In this document: positions 46,501-54,026 of the stretch, piece by piece
How positions within the stretch are numbered: position 1 is the stretch's first letter
How the letters are laid out: each line of letters opens with the position of its first letter
Assembly: GCA_015066205.1 (NCBI GenBank)
Contig: SVOV01000014.1
Coordinates: forward strand, 1-56,195
DNA length: 56,195 nucleotides
From: Oscillospiraceae bacterium
Lineage (GTDB): Bacteria > Bacillota > Clostridia > Oscillospirales > Acutalibacteraceae
Reading direction: 5' to 3'
The notes under the pieces: model-generated
What the model saw: the letters and a program-made list of their open reading frames with translations, nothing else
Told to the model about the DNA's origin: nothing
Databases searched by the model: none
Made by a program: the position numbers and the translations under genes

Positions 46501-47184
46501 TCCAAGGACGGAAAGTTCAAGTCATACTGCGTTGTAAATGTCGCTCCCGTTATAACTGAATATATCGTTATAACAGCAAACGGCGTTTCCACAACACAGC
46601 TTCCCGGTACGGCAATTCAGCTTACAGCTACAGTTCAGCCCTCAAATGCAACAAACAAGAACCTCAAGTGGTCATCAGCCGATACAACTATTGCAATGGT
46701 TGATGCTAACGGACTTGTAGTATTCGGTGAGGTTGCAGGCACTACCGTTATCACGGCAGTAGCAGACGGCTATGCAGTAGGTACTATAGAAGTTACCACA
46801 ACAACAAACGAAACAGAGATAGAAGACAATGTAAAGACCTATATGGTTATGTTTACAAAGTCCACATCCTCTTATGTAATTGACGGCACCACCTATGAAA
46901 GCCTCAATGTAATCTATCCCGAGGGTGCAACAGTTGAATTCATTCTCACAGAGCCTCACTTTGTAACTCTTAACGGCAACCGCTTTGAAAGAGATACAGA
47001 CGGTGTTTACAGAATCCAGAACCTCAGCAGAAACTACACTGTAGTTGCTACCGAGCGTGCAGATATCGGCTTCGAGGATGAAGACGGCGACGGCAACACA
47101 GCTCCCTCAAATCCCAGCTTCTTTGAAAGAGTAAAGGCATTCTTCAGAAGCATCATCGAATTCTTCAGAAATCTTTTCTCATAA
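40528..47184 (+). CDS. Giant surface protein with 18 Listeria-Bacteroides-type repeats
   Basis: A 2218-residue exported protein, the largest here. ATG 40528 follows AAAAGGAGAG and opens a signal peptide (about 1-40); the frame upstream is not used. Residues about 45-550 resemble a right-handed beta-helix (Asn/Thr/Gly-rich, SAIFKMYGGKVQATG, SAEIYGG). Residues about 556-1925 carry 18 tandem repeats of 60-90 residues with core GYTFAGW and ending in YGNVTLTAxW, like InlB B-repeats. Two bacterial Ig-like 2 domains follow (about 1926-2006, 2010-2091), then a short domain and a Phe-rich tail ending FFRNLFS. No LPXTG or SLH is seen. Probable adhesin or glycan-binding protein. Confidence 0.9.
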   Translation: MKKTRMTTKALSMLLTVIMLFTTISVGIVVPDGKLTADAATVGQTYSVNSITALNNAITSANNAGTGVITTIKLTGDIEHNSDQGATIAAFNTISSANIVLDLAGFSIIVRSTKAGDYESNQSDIQLPKNNAGTIYGATDKLSTAMINVSAGSTLQIISSESGNASTIQVYTDIDDSDKNEDTNHQTSSHVIYSAGTLIIGDKNTANNDINIYAHSSSRVTQDDYTWNHKSKTASALAYAVTVEGSSAIFKMYGGKVQATGVARAHYNGGANLRVYALNIESCYSAEIYGGQINIPLTDLTDDEYSGLRQSTSTATNETNATVSAIRCNSPYLYIFDVDCVVTTKTGADSSKDADLNTSCIYTTADANAPYVYGGNFSYTTYRAGGNSTAENIGYVVRGAYKLASNGTLNPSAVSGSNYGHSNPGAGKTGSGSVATYTVFIGDNGVVRNNNNITATDMPAENGIDMFSYATYRQYLAQYTSALDKHFGDTVITTNGDGAAEPASKNYLRNGYTHETWAGKTHPGAAYELTYKTPNAAGISSNGGSLYLVPAWTENVYNITYDWNDGDSDIKVSDTSTCHGTYKITTSQVLGTPVRHGYEFKEWIVTAFDYPATDTKKPWMEAQYPAGFSLNGKNGHIWVQAQWTQIPYKATFDLDGGNYAGSTADIVIDYSVNNVFRFPQNIQKDYYNFDGYFKVVTGDGSWAANDTLYAAGDTSAFGQYGNPVFKAQFTPVQYTVTYDSMLGSSVDDEAAKTYNVESTHTLPAVTRQGYQFVGWRPAASAGSWSGAKVYPAGFSFNGMNGNIRLEAVWESAVYKLNLELAANESISGATEYNYAYANSLTISNPSKTGYTFAGWRVKTASDANTTWVVGDIYKDGIEDGSVTIPANKLGNVTLEPTWTPVTYTVSFNSNGGQGCEAFTFTIEDSFRLPVTTKKGYTFAGWSVSENGGNWNNANYAGGETVTGMYGDATLVANWTIAGYTVTLNADGGTVNPATLVYTFESQPVLPVPVKTGYSFTGWRVSSMDASASWVMDTVYTDALPSGQYGNVTLTALWEHTPYNIHFVSSGTTPSDLKYYIDSPSFRVPASSYPGFRFLYWNVTTPAGNWEMNEKVYTDTDISGKYGNVTLNANFEAIDYTIIYKYDGENSKEVSYNMSTPVTLESYEKAGYTFGGWRVESLTDGAGWSGTYQPGDYTAGERYGNVVLVPVLTPVEYEITFIPDGGTPYANLSYTTEATDTLPTPEKTGYNFDGWKVTAAGGSWADGDVFKGGEAVTGQYGNVTLTAQWTPKKYIITWVTGNDTHTTEAPYGLVPDYSTVDTSKDADAQYTYTFTGWSPALVSVTGEATYTAQYSKTLNSYTVTWKYETDETSGEKTVISTYNYGEMPVFNNGVNPEKTSSTGKYYRFIGWTDENGYDVSVVTGDAVYTALFMEVQAPRTVTWVINGNEQKTMWGVGETPVYVGTPVKPDSDGMKYTFSHWSPAVTVVEANTDYRYEAEFAESLQSYTAVFDADGGSFTGNAEVTYNKSPGLTMPQPVKDGYTFAGWRVVSNDGTWTSTDLLNFTTYSGLWGNVSFKAEYTATEYTFTVEDDDGTSSEFSYTIESTDTLPALTKDGFVLSGWMIVSADGNWTAGDTVAADKVFTGMFGDVTVHPLWTARLYKINWVSGDITQTVEFKFGDAVVTYPPIAKPGYTAVWDKSVPAVMPAEDLTFTAVYSPIQYYLRFNSNGGSEVSNFYYDITSTGALPIPTREGATFKGWKVSAGTGSWVKNKVYEGGTSLTGHYGNITLTAVWEIQIHTVTWVAGDVTKVTKWYHGATPSFDGVPYKSSDDYNSYEFTGWDKEIVTVTEDVTYTALFKATERKYIIRWNVDGHIVEEDICRYGETPSFDKPVPTRPSTTEFDFTFAGWTPEISKVTGDVTYVAVFNVFTKLQGLRIDKTAVFMDMGDEAVLTAIISPATASSKDVTWISSDESIVKVDINGKLTAVGTGDAVIRVESKDGKFKSYCVVNVAPVITEYIVITANGVSTTQLPGTAIQLTATVQPSNATNKNLKWSSADTTIAMVDANGLVVFGEVAGTTVITAVADGYAVGTIEVTTTTNETEIEDNVKTYMVMFTKSTSSYVIDGTTYESLNVIYPEGATVEFILTEPHFVTLNGNRFERDTDGVYRIQNLSRNYTVVATERADIGFEDEDGDGNTAPSNPSFFERVKAFFRSIIEFFRNLFS

Positions 47185-47199
47185 GAATTACTGACAAGG

Positions 47200-47231
47200 G
47201 CCATCCCGTTTTTGCGGGATGGCTCATTTTT
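47200..47231 (+). terminator. Terminator of giant surface protein gene
   Basis: Perfect 9-bp stem GCCATCCCG/CGGGATGGC followed by TCATTTTTG. Confidence 0.9.
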
Positions 47232-47234
47232 GAT

Positions 47235-47263
47235 TTGACATTGTATATTATTAATGATAATAT
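47235..47263 (+). promoter_or_regulatory. Promoter of GH5-DUF1294-SUF operon
   Basis: TTGACA (47235-47240) and TAATAT (47258-47263), 17-bp spacer, immediately after the preceding terminator. Confidence 0.8.
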
Positions 47264-47297
47264 TAAAATGAATAAATATTTATCAGAGGTGCTTACT

Positions 47298-48761
47298 ATG
47301 AACACAATTTCTGTTTCAGGAAAAAGACTCATTGATGAATACGGAAGAGAAAGAATTTTCAACGGTATAAACTTTGTTTATAAAGAAGTGCAAAAAGACA
47401 GCGACGGCGTTATCAGATATAAAACGGAGCTTACCGAGGAGCTTATTGTTTCTCTTCGCAAAAAGGGTATAAACATCATAAGACTCGGTCTTACCTGGGC
47501 GGGAATAGAGCCCGAAATGGGTGTTTATAACACACAGTATCTTGACAGCTATAAAAAGGTGCTCGAAATGTGTGAAAAGCACGAAATGTATGTATTTATT
47601 GACTGGCATCAGGATCTTTTCAGCTATTTCTGCTCGGCTCCCGGTGACGGTGCACCCGAATGGGCTTGTATTCATACAAAAAAAAGAAGAGACCCTCGTT
47701 TTATCTGGGCTGAGGGCTATTTCTTCCATAAGGATATACATAAGTCCTTTGATTCATTCTGGGAAAATGAAGAAATAAACGGCAGAGGTTTGCGCGACCG
47801 CTTCTGCGATATGCTGACCTTTACCGTGGATTATTTCAAGGATCTCAAGTGTATTATGGGCTATGATGTATTCAATGAGCCCTTCCCAGGAACGCCCGGC
47901 GGAGAGATTTTCAGAAGGCTTGTGAAAAACGGTATTGAAACGGTTGCCTTCAATAAGAGAGTTGACCGAAAGGGACTTTTTGCCGATGTCCGCAAAAAGG
48001 ATATTATGGCAATGCTTTCCGTTGCCGATGACCCCAAGGTGTATCATAAGATAATTGACAGTGCGAATGAGCTTCTTTTTGAGTTTGATGTAAAGAGATA
48101 TTATCCTTTCCTTGTTGCCGCTGCCGAGGCAATAAGAAAGGTCGATAAAACAGGCATCATAATCTCCGAAAACTGCTATTATTCAAATCTCGGTATTCCC
48201 TCAAGTGTTCCGAGGATCGTCTACCGTGACGGAAGCAGAGAAGAAAACCATATTTTCTCTCCCCACGGCTATGATATAACCGTTGATACTCCTCTTACGA
48301 ATAATGCAAGCTCTCACAGGGTAGATTTTATCTTTGACGAGCATAAGAGAACTCAGGAGAGAATGGATGTTCCCGTGCTTGTGGGCGAATGGGGCGGAAT
48401 GGTCCCCGGAAGCGAGGAATATCCCGCTCTCGAGCATCTTATTGATAAGTTCGACTCCAACAAGTGGAGCCAGACCTACTGGCATTATTATAGTGACTTT
48501 GAAAATACGAAGATCATGGATATCATCAACCGTCCTCTTCCCGTGGCGGTTGCAGGTGAAATAAAGAAATATTCCTTTGACAGACGCGAAAAGCTCTTCA
48601 CCCTTACTTATACGGGCTCATCCGACATCAAGGCTCCCACTCTTATTTATTTACCGAGCGAGCCGAAAAAGGTATATTCCACTAAAAAATATAAATATAA
48701 GGATAATATCCTTTCGGTATATGCAGGTAAGGGCGAGTGCATTGTAAAGGTTGAGTTATGA
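47298..48761 (+). CDS. GH5 glycoside hydrolase (endoglycoceramidase/cellulase-like)
   Basis: A 487-residue family 5 barrel. It opens with a typical SGKRLIDEYGRERIFNGINF strand, then LGLTWAGIEP, the FIDWHQDLFS loop, the acid/base Glu194 in DVFNEP and the nucleophile Glu364 in VGEWGG, and ends in a small beta domain (about 410-487). The DWHQD loop and C-terminal beta domain are features of endoglycoceramidase-like GH5 members acting on glycolipids or beta-glucosides. No signal peptide is present. ATG 47298 follows AGAGGTG; the frame opens earlier inside the promoter, so that start is excluded. Confidence 0.88.
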   Translation: MNTISVSGKRLIDEYGRERIFNGINFVYKEVQKDSDGVIRYKTELTEELIVSLRKKGINIIRLGLTWAGIEPEMGVYNTQYLDSYKKVLEMCEKHEMYVFIDWHQDLFSYFCSAPGDGAPEWACIHTKKRRDPRFIWAEGYFFHKDIHKSFDSFWENEEINGRGLRDRFCDMLTFTVDYFKDLKCIMGYDVFNEPFPGTPGGEIFRRLVKNGIETVAFNKRVDRKGLFADVRKKDIMAMLSVADDPKVYHKIIDSANELLFEFDVKRYYPFLVAAAEAIRKVDKTGIIISENCYYSNLGIPSSVPRIVYRDGSREENHIFSPHGYDITVDTPLTNNASSHRVDFIFDEHKRTQERMDVPVLVGEWGGMVPGSEEYPALEHLIDKFDSNKWSQTYWHYYSDFENTKIMDIINRPLPVAVAGEIKKYSFDRREKLFTLTYTGSSDIKAPTLIYLPSEPKKVYSTKKYKYKDNILSVYAGKGECIVKVEL

Positions 48762-49021
48762 CAGAAAAATATATTTTGGCAATTTCTGTAATAACCGTGA
48801 TCGTGACCGTTTATGACAAGCTTGCGGCAAAGCATCTCAAAAGATACCGTGTTCCCGAAAAAGTGCTTATGGGACTGGGATTTTTCGGCGGTGCAGCGGC
48901 AGAATATATAACGATGAAGCTGATACGCCATAAGACCCGTCATAAAAAGTTTATGCTGGGTCTTCCCGCTATGACAGTTTTTCATATTATTGTTTTTGCG
49001 GTTTATTACTTTATTAATTAG
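48758..49021 (+). CDS. DUF1294 small membrane protein
   Basis: An 87-residue protein with two hydrophobic segments (about 5-20 and 65-85), a basic loop, and the DUF1294 pattern YDKLAAKHLKRYRVPEKVLM ... GGAAAEYITMKLIRHKTRH. The family has no assigned function. It overlaps the GH5 stop by 4 bp (ATGA) and is followed 9 nt later by the SufC-like gene. Confidence 0.88.
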   Translation: MTEKYILAISVITVIVTVYDKLAAKHLKRYRVPEKVLMGLGFFGGAAAEYITMKLIRHKTRHKKFMLGLPAMTVFHIIVFAVYYFIN

Positions 49022-49030
49022 GAGAAGCAA

Positions 49031-49768
49031 ATGTTAGAAGTTAAAAACATAGGATTTACGGTTGCCGACGAAAACGGGAAAGGCAGCCTTGAAATAATCG
49101 AGGATGTTTCCTTTACGCTTGAAGACGGAAAATTCCTCGTAATCACAGGACCCAACGGCGGAGGAAAATCGACCCTTGCCCGCCTTATTATGGGTATCGA
49201 AAAGCCCACAAAGGGTCAGATACTTTATAACGGAACGGATATAACAGATCTTTCAATAACCGAAAGAGCAAAGCTCGGCATAGGCTATGCCTTTCAGCAG
49301 CCGCCCCGCTTCAAGGGACTTACCGTAAGAAAGCTGCTGTCACTGGCTCACGGCAGTCCTCTTCCCGAAAATGAGTGCTGTTCTTATCTTACAAAGGTAG
49401 GTCTTTGCTCAATGGATTACCTCAACCGTGAGGTGGATTCATCCCTTTCGGGCGGTGAAGTGAAGAGAATCGAAATAGCAACACTAATGGCAAGAGATTT
49501 AGGCCTTGCAATTTATGACGAGCCCGAGGCGGGAATTGACCTCTGGAGCTTCTCAATGCTCGTTCAGTCCTTCAGAGATATTGCGGCAGACAGAAATGAA
49601 AGCGTTATGATAATTTCCCATCAGGAAAGAATTATGCAGCTTGCCGACGATATTCTTGTTATTGCAGACGGCAAGATCCGTTCATTCGGTACAAAAGCGG
49701 AGATCCTCCCCACACTTCTGGGAGAATTTGACAGCAAATGTTCTTTAAGAGGTGACAAAAATGCTTAA
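49031..49768 (+). CDS. sufC: SufC-like ABC ATPase of iron-sulfur assembly
   Basis: A 245-residue ABC ATPase. Walker A is GPNGGGKST, the signature LSGGEVKRIEIA and Walker B IYDEPEAGIDL (the EAGID wording is typical of SufC), with a switch His in ISHQERI. It powers Fe-S cluster building with the SufB/D protein. It overlaps the next gene by 8 bp. There is no SufS, SufU or SufE nearby, so this is a two-component locus. Confidence 0.88.
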   Translation: MLEVKNIGFTVADENGKGSLEIIEDVSFTLEDGKFLVITGPNGGGKSTLARLIMGIEKPTKGQILYNGTDITDLSITERAKLGIGYAFQQPPRFKGLTVRKLLSLAHGSPLPENECCSYLTKVGLCSMDYLNREVDSSLSGGEVKRIEIATLMARDLGLAIYDEPEAGIDLWSFSMLVQSFRDIAADRNESVMIISHQERIMQLADDILVIADGKIRSFGTKAEILPTLLGEFDSKCSLRGDKNA

Positions 49769-50684
49769 TATTACAGATAAAAATCTTCTCAATACAATTT
49801 CTGATTTTTCCGCCATTCCCGTCGGCGCATCCTATAACATCAGAAAAAACGGTGCGGGAATCGAAAGAAGCACAAACGAAAATGTAAATATCGTAAATAA
49901 AACAGATAAGCCCGGAATCGACATAATAATCAAGCCCGAGACCAAGGGCGAACAGGTATATATCCCCGTAATTATTACTGAAGAGGGCGTTTCCGATAAG
50001 GTATATAATGATTTTTATATCGGAGAAAATGCGGATGTTACAATAATTGCAGGCTGCGGAATCCATAATTCGGGCTGCAGTGAAAGCCGTCACGAGGGTA
50101 TTCACCGCTTCTTTATTGGAAAGGGCGCAAAGGTGAAATACATCGAAAAGCACTACGGTGAGGGTGAGGGCACGGGTGAAAAGATACTGAATCCCGAAAC
50201 TGCCGTATTTATGGAGGAAAATTCCGTCTGCGAAATGGAATCCGTACAGATAAAGGGCGTAGACTCCACAAAGAGAAACACTATAGCAAAGCTTGGTAAA
50301 AACGCTAAATTCATTGTAACGGAAAGACTTATGACCCACGGAGATCAGGTGGCTGATTCCGATATGACTATTGAACTCAACGGTGAGGGGGCATCCGCCC
50401 AGATAATCTCCCGTTCCGTCGCAAAGGACAATTCAAAGCAGCTGTTCTACCCCAAGGCTGTCGGTAACGCTCCCTGCTCGGCTCATGTGCAGTGCGATTC
50501 GATTATTATGGATAATGCGGGAATCCGCTCCATCCCCGAAATTGCCGCAAACCACGCCGAGGCAGCCATTATCCACGAGGCAGCAATAGGAAGAATAAAC
50601 AATGAACAGCTTCTGAAATTAATGACCTTCGGAATGAACGAGGAGGAAGCAGAGGAAATTATAATTCAGGGCTTCTTAAACTGA
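49761..50684 (+). CDS. sufB: SufB/SufD-family Fe-S scaffold protein
   Basis: A 307-residue protein with the SufBD beta-helix (about 60-270) and the closing block NHAEAAIIHEAAIGRINNEQL, in which the His and Glu residues are family hallmarks. It is much shorter than classical SufB (about 460 residues), lacking the N-terminal domain, and matches the compact SufB of minimal SUF systems found in anaerobes. ATG 49761 follows AGAGGTG and is preferred to GTG 49752. Expected to bind SufC and act as scaffold. Confidence 0.87.
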   Translation: MLNITDKNLLNTISDFSAIPVGASYNIRKNGAGIERSTNENVNIVNKTDKPGIDIIIKPETKGEQVYIPVIITEEGVSDKVYNDFYIGENADVTIIAGCGIHNSGCSESRHEGIHRFFIGKGAKVKYIEKHYGEGEGTGEKILNPETAVFMEENSVCEMESVQIKGVDSTKRNTIAKLGKNAKFIVTERLMTHGDQVADSDMTIELNGEGASAQIISRSVAKDNSKQLFYPKAVGNAPCSAHVQCDSIIMDNAGIRSIPEIAANHAEAAIIHEAAIGRINNEQLLKLMTFGMNEEEAEEIIIQGFLN

Positions 50685-50717
50685 AAAAGGGAAAATTTTC
50701 TCTCAAAAAAGAAATCA

Positions 50718-50760
50718 AGCACAAGGTTACAATTACCGTAGCCTTGTGCTGAATTTTTTT
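50718..50760 (+). terminator. Terminator of GH5-SUF operon
   Basis: Stem AGCACAAGG/CCTTGTGCT with an inner TAC/GTA pair, then GAATTTTTTT. Confidence 0.88.
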
Positions 50761-50782
50761 CAGAAAAAACAACTCTTCGTAT

Positions 50783-50855
50783 CGGGAGGGCAGCCCCCCC
50801 CTTAAGCGAAGAGGAGAACAGGAGTATCCGCAGGGGAGCGGTTAGAAGCTCCCGC
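50783..50855. repeat. Degenerate G-rich double-hairpin element
   Basis: GGGAGGGCAGCCCCCCCC and CAGGGGAGCGGTTAGAAGCTCCC recall the element at 27351 but with broken first-stem pairing. It lies in the convergent gap between sufB and the esterase gene. Confidence 0.5.
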
Positions 50856-50872
50856 ACAGAGCGGATGAAAAA

Positions 50873-51877
50873 TCAGAAGAAATCAAAGGAAAGCCTGCCT
50901 GATACCTCGTGCCGGCCATGGTGTATGTCATAGGTGAAATTCTCTTTTACACCCGCTCTTTCATAAACCTCTTCAATTTTTTTAATGGCTTCAAGAGAGG
51001 CTTTTAAGGGAAAGAGCTTATCTCTTTCACCGCACTCGATAAGAAGCTTTTTCGGTACGAGTGCCGCCGCAAAGTCACTCATATCTCCGACGGTGAGAAT
51101 TGACGGGATGTAATTATCCGTGCAGTGCCACATTGAAAGGACGCTGTCCCGAAAGGAATTTACATAGCCCGACACCACGGTCTTTTCAATTCTGTCATCA
51201 ATAAGCGAGGTATAAAGGGATACAAGTCCGCCTCCCGATATCCCCATGATTCCGACGGAATCCACACCCTCTTTTTCGAGAATATCAATGCATCTTTGTG
51301 CCTGATATATACGAAGAGAGGCTGTAGTGAAGCCGTACATCAGAGAATGCATTGAAACGGTTTCGCAGGAGGAGATATAAAAGGGCTTTTTGCTGTCCTT
51401 TTTAAGTCTTGCCTTTCCGAAAGCCACAGGCTCAAAGGCAATTACCGTATTTCCTCTTTCAGCGAGCTTCTCGGCAAAGTTTTTCTGATAGTTGTCGAGA
51501 AAATTAATTTTTCGGTATTTTCCGTTTTCAGCCTGTCTTATTATCTGCCTTACCCCGTAGCCGTGACCGGGTACTGCCACAACTCCCGAGCCGTTTTTCT
51601 TTTCGGGGATGAGAAGATAACAGAGCATATTCCAACTGCGGCATATTTCAACTGAAAGGGCTTTTATCTCATAGCTCTTTCTTTTTTCGGAAAAAAGCTC
51701 CTTGGGGGAGAGCTTTTCGGTCTTTTCGGGAATCTTATCAAGGGCAAATATCTCTTTTGCTCTGATTTTTATATCCTCTGCCGTCTTTTTTACATCATCA
51801 GACCCGAAAAAGGGGGCGGGACTGCTTTCATACAGCTCCCGAAAATATAAGTCGGGAGAAAAATCGTCTTTTTTCAT
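50873..51877 (-). CDS. Alpha/beta hydrolase, acetyl xylan esterase-like
   Basis: A 334-residue serine hydrolase. The nucleophile is Ser214 in GISGGG, the acid lies in ECGERDKLFP (near 288) and the catalytic His in HHGRHEVSG (near 322). An N-terminal helical extension and VAVPGHGYG recall the prolyl peptidase-like/AXE1 esterases that deacylate glycans or secondary metabolites. No signal peptide. It starts 2 nt after the GH3 stop, so both are co-transcribed, and it may remove acyl groups from the GH3 substrate. Confidence 0.82.
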   Translation of the reverse strand: MKKDDFSPDLYFRELYESSPAPFFGSDDVKKTAEDIKIRAKEIFALDKIPEKTEKLSPKELFSEKRKSYEIKALSVEICRSWNMLCYLLIPEKKNGSGVVAVPGHGYGVRQIIRQAENGKYRKINFLDNYQKNFAEKLAERGNTVIAFEPVAFGKARLKKDSKKPFYISSCETVSMHSLMYGFTTASLRIYQAQRCIDILEKEGVDSVGIMGISGGGLVSLYTSLIDDRIEKTVVSGYVNSFRDSVLSMWHCTDNYIPSILTVGDMSDFAAALVPKKLLIECGERDKLFPLKASLEAIKKIEEVYERAGVKENFTYDIHHGRHEVSGRLSFDFF

Positions 51878-51879
51878 CG

Positions 51880-53901
51880 TTATTCTCCGAAACGGAAAGT
51901 GATCTTATGCTCTCTTGCGTTCTTTTCACTGTTACCGATAAAGGCGGTGTAATCAATATCCTCCTCGGTAAAGCCCGTATCCTTGTAGAAAGCAAGGTCG
52001 CTCTTGGTTACTTTCAGTATGATTTCTGTTTCTTCTCCCTTTCCGAGATACACTCTCTTAAAGTCACGAAGCTCTCTTTGGGGGCGGTGTACGGCACTGT
52101 TATTGAAGCCTATGAACAAGAACAGAGTTTCACTGCCCTCTCTCGGCCCGATATTCTTTACCTTTACGCTGAAGCTTGCTTCCTTTTCATCTTTTGACAG
52201 GAGAACGGGCTCTGAAATTTCAAAGTCAGTGTAGGAAAGACCGTGTCCGTAGGAAAAGTCCTCCTCCTTTTTGTCGTGAAGAAGCTTTTTATAGCCGTGG
52301 TAATAATCATAATGCTGATTGAAACTCTGCCATTTTACCTCGGGAAAATCGCTGTCTGCTTTACCTATAACAAAGGGGAGCTTTCCGCCGGGGTTGACCT
52401 TACCGAAAATTATGTCGGCAATGGCATTTCCGCCCTCCATACCGGGGTAATAGGCAAAGAGAATTGAATTTATGCTGTCCTGCCATTCATTCACTCTTAT
52501 CATATTTCCGCCCATAACAACAGCGACGGTGTTTTTGTTGAGTGTACCCAATGTGTTCAGCATTTCGGGCTCTTTTCTCTTAAGTCCCAGCTGCTTTCTG
52601 TCACCGCCGATGACCACAATATATTCGCCCTCATCGGAATGCTTCATTCCGACCACGGCAATTACCGCATCAGCCTGCTTTATAAGCTCTTGCTTTGACT
52701 TTACTGCCCTCGAGGGGATGAAATCCGTTTTTACATCGGGGTAGCTTTCCCTGAAAGCCCCGAGAACGGTCTTTATATAAGGGGGATGCACCTGACTTGA
52801 GCCGTTGTCGCCGATGTTTTCTTCCTTTGCAAGATCCCCGACTACGGCAATTCTCTTTATTTTTTTCGTATCAAGGGGGAGAAGGCTGTTTTCATTCTTA
52901 ATGAGAGTTATGCTCTTTTCGGCAACCTCTCTTGAAAGGGCAATATGCTCCTTACAGGCTATAAGCTCCTTGGGATATTTTTTGCCGCCTCTTGCATTTT
53001 CAGCCGCAAGAATGGTTCTTACGATTCTGACGGAGGCTTCATTTATCTGTTTTTCTGTTATCTTGCCTTTTTTCAGCAATCTTTTTATATTGGAATAGGT
53101 ATACTTTCTTCTGATGTTCATTTCAACATCAAGTCCCGCATTCATACCCTTTGCGGCATTGTGAAGACCGAAGAAAAAGTCCGAAACGACGAAGCCGTCA
53201 AAGTCCCATTCACCCTTTAAGACATCTCGCAGAAGATAGTTATTCGCACCGTTGAAATGTCCGAGGTATCTGTTGTAGGAGCTCATAACAGCCGCCGCAC
53301 CTTGCTCTATACATTCCTTGAAATGTCGGAAATATATCTCTCTTTCCGTTCTTTTGTCGGCGGTGATGTTTACCCAGAAGCGGGAGTTTTCCATGCTGTT
53401 GAAGGCAAAATGCTTTATACAGGCAATAACGCTTTCATCCTGAACGCCCTTTATGAGAGCGGATGCCATTCGTCCTATATGAACACTGTCCTCGCCGTAG
53501 GTCTCCTGACTTCTGCCGCCGCCGGGATTATAGGGTACATTTATACATACACCGCCGTAGAAATTACCGCCGTTGGCTCTTATCTCCTTTGCTATGGCGT
53601 TTCCCACTCTTTCTTCAAGCTGTGTATCAAAGGTGGCGCCTCTTGCCATTGAAACGGGGAAGCAGGTGGACTGTCCGCTGACACAGCCTCTCGGGCCGTC
53701 GCAGAAGAGCATCTGCGAAATTCCGAGTCTTTCGTTTCCGCCTGCGCCGTAGGGGAAGCTGTTGTATGAGCCGATGCCCATACTCTGATACCATTTGCAG
53801 TGTCCCGCAAGAAGCACGACCTTTTCCCGAAGGCTCATTTTATCCACAAGCTCCTCGGCAGTTTTTGTGAAAGAAAGCCTGTAATTTTTGTCATTAAGCA
53901 T
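51880..53901 (-). CDS. GH3 beta-glucosidase family enzyme
   Basis: A 673-residue family 3 glycosidase. The barrel domain carries the KH pair in CIKHFAFN (near 163) and the nucleophile Asp241 in VVSDFFFG (Phe replaces the usual Trp). Next is the alpha/beta sandwich with DNGSSQVHPP and SDEGEY, where the acid/base Glu is expected. A C-terminal fibronectin III-like domain follows (about 565-665). It probably hydrolyses imported beta-glucosides or xylosides. Start at 53901 follows AAGGGG; the frame opens earlier, inside the promoter. Cytoplasmic. Confidence 0.9.
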   Translation of the reverse strand: MLNDKNYRLSFTKTAEELVDKMSLREKVVLLAGHCKWYQSMGIGSYNSFPYGAGGNERLGISQMLFCDGPRGCVSGQSTCFPVSMARGATFDTQLEERVGNAIAKEIRANGGNFYGGVCINVPYNPGGGRSQETYGEDSVHIGRMASALIKGVQDESVIACIKHFAFNSMENSRFWVNITADKRTEREIYFRHFKECIEQGAAAVMSSYNRYLGHFNGANNYLLRDVLKGEWDFDGFVVSDFFFGLHNAAKGMNAGLDVEMNIRRKYTYSNIKRLLKKGKITEKQINEASVRIVRTILAAENARGGKKYPKELIACKEHIALSREVAEKSITLIKNENSLLPLDTKKIKRIAVVGDLAKEENIGDNGSSQVHPPYIKTVLGAFRESYPDVKTDFIPSRAVKSKQELIKQADAVIAVVGMKHSDEGEYIVVIGGDRKQLGLKRKEPEMLNTLGTLNKNTVAVVMGGNMIRVNEWQDSINSILFAYYPGMEGGNAIADIIFGKVNPGGKLPFVIGKADSDFPEVKWQSFNQHYDYYHGYKKLLHDKKEEDFSYGHGLSYTDFEISEPVLLSKDEKEASFSVKVKNIGPREGSETLFLFIGFNNSAVHRPQRELRDFKRVYLGKGEETEIILKVTKSDLAFYKDTGFTEEDIDYTAFIGNSEKNAREHKITFRFGE

Positions 53902-53941
53902 AATGAACAGCCCCTTGTATTGATAATTTTGTATATATTTA

Positions 53942-53970
53942 ATAATAACAACTAAAAAGTATATTGTCAA
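53942..53970 (-). promoter_or_regulatory. Promoter of GH3-esterase operon
   Basis: Minus-strand TTGACA (53965-53970) and TATTAT (53942-53947), 17-bp spacer. Its -35 overlaps that of the divergent malQ promoter. Confidence 0.85.
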
Positions 53971-53992
53971 TATAAACCAAGTATGATAAAAT
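53964..53992 (+). promoter_or_regulatory. Promoter of malQ
   Basis: TTGTCA (53964-53969) and TAAAAT (53987-53992), 17-bp spacer. Five bases are shared with the -35 box of the GH3 promoter on the other strand. Confidence 0.65.
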
Positions 53993-54026
53993 ACATATAA
54001 TTTACTTAAAAAGGATAATGATACCT

